A stretch of DNA of 64,000 bases from Xiphophorus maculatus (lineage: Eukaryota; Chordata; Actinopteri; Cyprinodontiformes; Poeciliidae): positions 28,501 to 92,500 of the forward strand of contig NC_036460.1 of the NCBI RefSeq assembly GCF_002775205.1, written 5' to 3'. A program made the translations under genes and the position numbers. Of this stretch, positions 60,001 through 64,000 are shown piece after piece. The notes below the pieces were generated by a model. That model did not search any database and had not been told where the DNA came from. It saw only the letters and a program-made list of their open reading frames with translations. Every line of letters starts with the position of its first letter. Within the stretch, counting starts at the first letter, position 1.

Positions 60001-62058
60001 GAAAAAATCAGAAAGAAAAATTGTGCTTCAGTTTTATTTCTTAAAATCAATTGTAAAAAAATCTAATTAATTACATTCATGAAAGTATAAATCTTTGTCA
60101 TATGTTTAGTTTTTTACATTTATGATTAACTTTTCATCTAGATTTCTAATTTTATTAATTTCTTCTTCCAGGTTCATAAATCCAAAAAAGAAAATCAGAA
60201 AGGAAAATTATTTTTCCCTTAACAATAATTGTAAATAATCAAATTAATAACATACATAAGAACATACATCTCTGTTATACATGTTTTGCTTTTCTTATTA
60301 ATGATTAACTTTTCTTTTAAGTGTAAAAACTTTTGCATGTTTTTTTTTTTTTGTTTAATCCCGCTGGTATTTTTTATTTTTAATTTTAGTCATTATTATA
60401 ACATTTTACATTAATTTGTTGTATTGTCAGAAAACACAAATCACCTCAAAGTAAATGCTTATTATTCCAATGGTTATCCTGTCACCTGAAGGCATCCCCC
60501 CGGCAGAGCAGAGACTCAGAGCAGTGAAAGTCTGTAATCCCCTAAGCTGTTCGGTTCTGAAACTGTAGGGGGCGCTGGAATCAGCGCCAGGAATCAGTGA
60601 TGAAATGTGGGAATCCGTTTGAGAACGTTTTTTTGTGTTTGCTGATGTTTGCACCATCATATAAACGCATCATGTATTAGAAAAACTCATCGCAATTACG
60701 CAGCAGGATGAAAATTAAAAATGACAATAAATGAAAAATAAAAAAGGAACGACAGAAGAATTTCAGTGTCTGTGTTGTTTTTGTTTTTTTATTTACAGCC
60801 CAGTGGGTTGAAACGTTGATCCTGTCTGCAGCTGGTTATTGTCGCCTCCAGGTGGCAGAAACATGGAACTTTAATTTGAACAAAAACGTTTTTAGGTATG
60901 AAAGTGCTTTGAAGTAACATTTTAAATATAAAAAGTGTATTTAAAATTATTTTTAAAATATGTTAAACAAACACAAAGTTAATACACAGGGTGCATTAAC
61001 ATTTTTACATTATTTTAGTTTAAAACACAATTACTCTGATTCATAATCCTGATGTTATCACTTTGCATTCATTTTTAAATTTATTAATTTCTAGTAATAG
61101 TAATAACTAATAATAAAAATAATCAATAATGGTAACTGATTTAAATAACTGCTGCTGACGATGTTCTAATGTGTTAAACACAGCAGTGGTGAATGGAAGC
61201 AGTTAAAAGTCTCACTTTACTTGTGAAGGTTTAATTTAGCCGTCAAAATGTTATTTTAAAGACACATCTGTCATCTTGCCCAGAGGAACGTAAAAGTGTT
61301 CACTGCGCCGCTTATGTGATGTTTTACATTTTTCACAATGATTCTTTCAGAAAAGAAAATCATGTTTTGTTGATTAAATGAGTCAGTTTCTTTAATTTCC
61401 CTTCCATTCACAACAAATAATCAAGTGTGCAAAGAGGACCATCAGATCTAACCTTCCCTCCAACCAGGTCAAGGGTCAGGAAAAAGGCAGCTAACATCTC
61501 TGCAGATCACACACATGCTGGACATTAAGTGATTAGACAGAGACCCAGGCTGTTTCTTTGACACAGTGAACATACAGTAGTCAGTTACTCTGCTGTGAAA
61601 CAAAATTAGCATTTGCAACATTACAAGGTTTATATCCTTTATTTTAAAATAAACATTCTGTTCCTCTTATGTTTTACTTTATTTCTTCTGTTGTGAGCGT
61701 GTTAAAACAAGATTAACACATAAACACAAAGCTGTTCTTTCTTTCAACAAAATGAACAAATGTATTTTTACTTTTTGGATATAATTAAACTGGAAAAGTT
61801 TTTTTTTTATCATTGTTTGTCTTTTCTTTTTTGTTGTTGCTTTTATGTTTGACGGTTTGAGTTGTGAGTTAAAAGCTCGTCGAGTTTCGGCTGGAAAAGC
61901 ACTCAGCCAGTTTCCACTTCGCAGAACGCTTTGTTAAGTGTTCCGGTGTCCTAAAGGCCGAGCGGCTTCATCCATGTTTGATGAAGAAAGACAGAAAAAC
62001 ACGAGTCTGCTGCAGCTGAACGAGTCTGAAGGCTTCAGACTCGTAACAGTAATTTGTC

Positions 62059-62415
62059 CTGAGGTTCCTAAACGTTTCCAGGCCATGGCCTCCTGTAGAC
62101 TGAGCTACAAAATATGTAAAAATTTTATTTTATTTTATTTTATTTTATTTCATGAATTTGACCAGCAGTCAATCAGAAAATGAGCACCAGGAAAAAAGTT
62201 TTAAATCATTTATTTTATTTTAGATTCTATATTTTAAAAATTATTGAATAACAGAAAACAAAAATTGTGATGAAAATGTTATTATTAAACAGTTTGTGGG
62301 ATTTCATTTTTTTATTTTTGCCTTTTTTCTAATTTTTTCTCCAGCTTCCTGATTCCCCCACAGCGCCTCCTGGCGGCACCACAGCGGGCCGCGACCCCCA
62401 CTTTGGAAAACCCTG
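62059..62415 (-). mobile_element. hAT-like MITE, reverse orientation
   Basis: Read on the minus strand it begins CAGGGTTTTCCAAAGTGGGG and then has GCCGCCAGGAGGCGCTG. The other end is CTGAGGTTCCTAAACG. Flanks AATTTGTC and ATTTTGCC agree at six of eight positions, a decayed 8-bp target duplication. A TTTTA pentanucleotide run lies inside (about 62125-62150). It shares the first 80 bases and a TTTTCATCA block with the 63.3 kb element. Confidence 0.6.
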
Positions 62416-63254
62416 ATTTTGCCTGTCATTGGAGAAAAAAAAATGGGTTTAATTTTTCAAAGTCATATTTTCTCCATGTTCATTCATTCATTCATAAATA
62501 TCACAGTTTCAAACTAAATGCTTAGTTTGTTGAATGGGATCAACTCACTCTGGGTTTGAGTGATTAAAAATTATAAAACTGAAATTGACCATAAAACTAA
62601 AGCTGTTTATTTCTGACATTTTCCTGATTGTTTATGATTTTTCTCAAACCAGAAAACCTTCAAAGTGTTTGTTGATTCAATAGAAACCAAAAAGAACAAA
62701 TGACAGAACAAAATCTGCGGGTTTTACTCCTGTCCTCATTTTATACTTTAATCCAGCAGAGAAAGTATTTATGGCCTCCTGTCGTTACACAGTAGGAACA
62801 GCAGGGGGCGACATCCAACCAGGAGTGAGAGCAGAAAGCTGCGATCAGCTACAGCTTCCCTGATTTTAATCAATAATCTGTTAAACTTTCCAGTTCCAGC
62901 TCAGCAGCTGAAACTGGAAAGATTAATGCATCTGAATGAAAACATGCTAATTTACCTGAAAGTTAGTCGGAAGGAAAACAGGAGATGTCAGATTCTTCCT
63001 GCTTTTCCTTTTAATTAACTTCATAGGTTTATTTTTACTTCACAGTTAAGTGTGAAACCAAGGATGAGTGATTTTAGTGTCATTAAAAACACGACAAGAC
63101 AAAATGTTTCCGGTTTTACCTGCAGACTTCCGCCGTCAGGCTCACCTGAGAATCTGTTCAGGTCTAGAGAATAAAAGGCCAGAGAGTCCGCACTAAAAAA
63201 ACACAAGATCCTACCTAATATTTTAGATCAGTTTCTAGTGCCAACATCTTAGTA

Positions 63255-63813
63255 CCGTGTTTCCCAAAGTGGGGGCCGCAGCGGGCCGCTGTGGTGCCGC
63301 CAGGTGGCGCTGTAGGGGCCTCAGAAAGTTGGACGGAAGATGAAGGAGAACTAAACTAAACTAAAAAAACAGGAACCCTTTTGTAATCTGAAAATTTTCA
63401 TCATAATTTTCTGTTAAATCTTTTTCTTCGTTCTTCTTTTAAAAAAATCTAAGTTAAAAATAAAAACAGGAAATGAAAAAGTTTCTGACAAGAAACAGAT
63501 CAAATGGGCCATAAAAACCTTAAGAACTGTGGACATAAAATAAAATCTCATGTGAAAAATATGAAATATGACATATTTCCTTGTAATAAAAAGGGGTATT
63601 GTGATTAAAAACAGCATTATCTGGAAATAAGGTCATAATATTTTATCTTATTATAAAACTTTCCACCACATAACTAATAGTTATCTAAAATCAAACGTAG
63701 AGGTTAGCATTTATGCTAAATTAATGTAATAATCATTGAATAGTGAATAAAAAATATTCTAAAAGTTGATTGTTTACATATTTTGCAGCATTGAAAAAGT
63801 TTGGGAACTTCTG
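63255..63813 (+). mobile_element. hAT-like MITE
   Basis: Left end CCGTGTTTCCCAAAGTGGGG, right end read in reverse CAGAAGTTCCCAAACT. Flanked by TCTTAGTA (63247-63254) and TCTTAGTT (63814-63821), seven of eight, as expected for hAT 8-bp duplications. No transposase. Carries CCGCCAGGTGGCGCT (63297-63311), a CTCF-like core. Confidence 0.75.
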
Positions 63814-64000
63814 TCTTAGTTCACTAAAAATAAAACTAAACTAAAATACAAGTAACTTTTCATCAAGGCAGTTTGTTTTGATTTAATTATTCATTATTGT
63901 TAATGCAGAGATTCTAGTTTCAAAGCAAATTAAAGACATTTTTCTGTCTTATAATTTAAATAATCTGTCAGTGGATCTAAAGCGTTTCTAAATTAATAAT

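Larger units (their letters stand above)
57051..64000. other. Gene-poor AT-rich region
   Basis: No gene recognised on either strand. Includes the hAT-like MITEs below and a family B fragment near 62440-62540. Open frames up to about 80 codons look random. Confidence 0.6.

Overview
This is vertebrate nuclear DNA, almost certainly from a teleost fish and probably a percomorph. The evidence is GT-AG spliced vertebrate genes with compressed introns, very abundant microsatellites, and several fish-type transposon remnants. Proteins were recognised by reading spliced translations against remembered family sequence; no database search was run.

Layout: three recognisable protein genes lie in the first 56 kb. 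(1) PARL, the mitochondrial rhomboid protease, is on the minus strand. Nine coding exons between 1960 and 5884 splice in frame into 361 codons plus stop. (2) MB21D2 is on the plus strand, with two coding exons (9260-9506 and 13748-15012) giving 503 residues. PARL and MB21D2 are head to head. The 3.4 kb between them holds a (TAA)n array, a 5'-truncated R4/Dong-like LINE on the minus strand, and a (TCTG)n(TCTA)n array. (3) FGF12, a fibroblast growth factor homologous factor, is on the plus strand. Its A-type first exon is at 45469 and four shared exons run to 55241 (254 residues). MB21D2 followed by FGF12 in the same direction matches, as I recall it, the mammalian order.

The 30 kb between MB21D2 and the FGF12 A exon is mostly non-coding but not featureless. 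It holds a B-type FGF12 first-exon candidate at 21453-21480 with a perfect CRE upstream, and a weaker first-exon candidate at 35938-36043. Both have phase-1 donors that fit FGF12 exon 2. Between them, at 35391-35668, a 31-bp minisatellite repeats a CTCF-like core nine times in one orientation. The same interval contains a piggyBac relic with a LINE 3' end inside it, a TA-flanked MITE, and several simple repeats.

Beyond 55.3 kb there is the probable FGF12 3' UTR, then gene-poor AT-rich DNA with two related hAT-like MITEs in opposite orientation near the end. Two dispersed repeat families that I cannot name recur through the whole window. Before PARL (1-1600) there is one unassigned candidate exon on the minus strand and a CTCF-like site.

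How the genes relate: PARL acts in the inner mitochondrial membrane, MB21D2 is a cGAS-fold protein of unclear activity, and FGF12 modulates voltage-gated sodium channels. No shared pathway is implied; the arrangement reflects vertebrate synteny.
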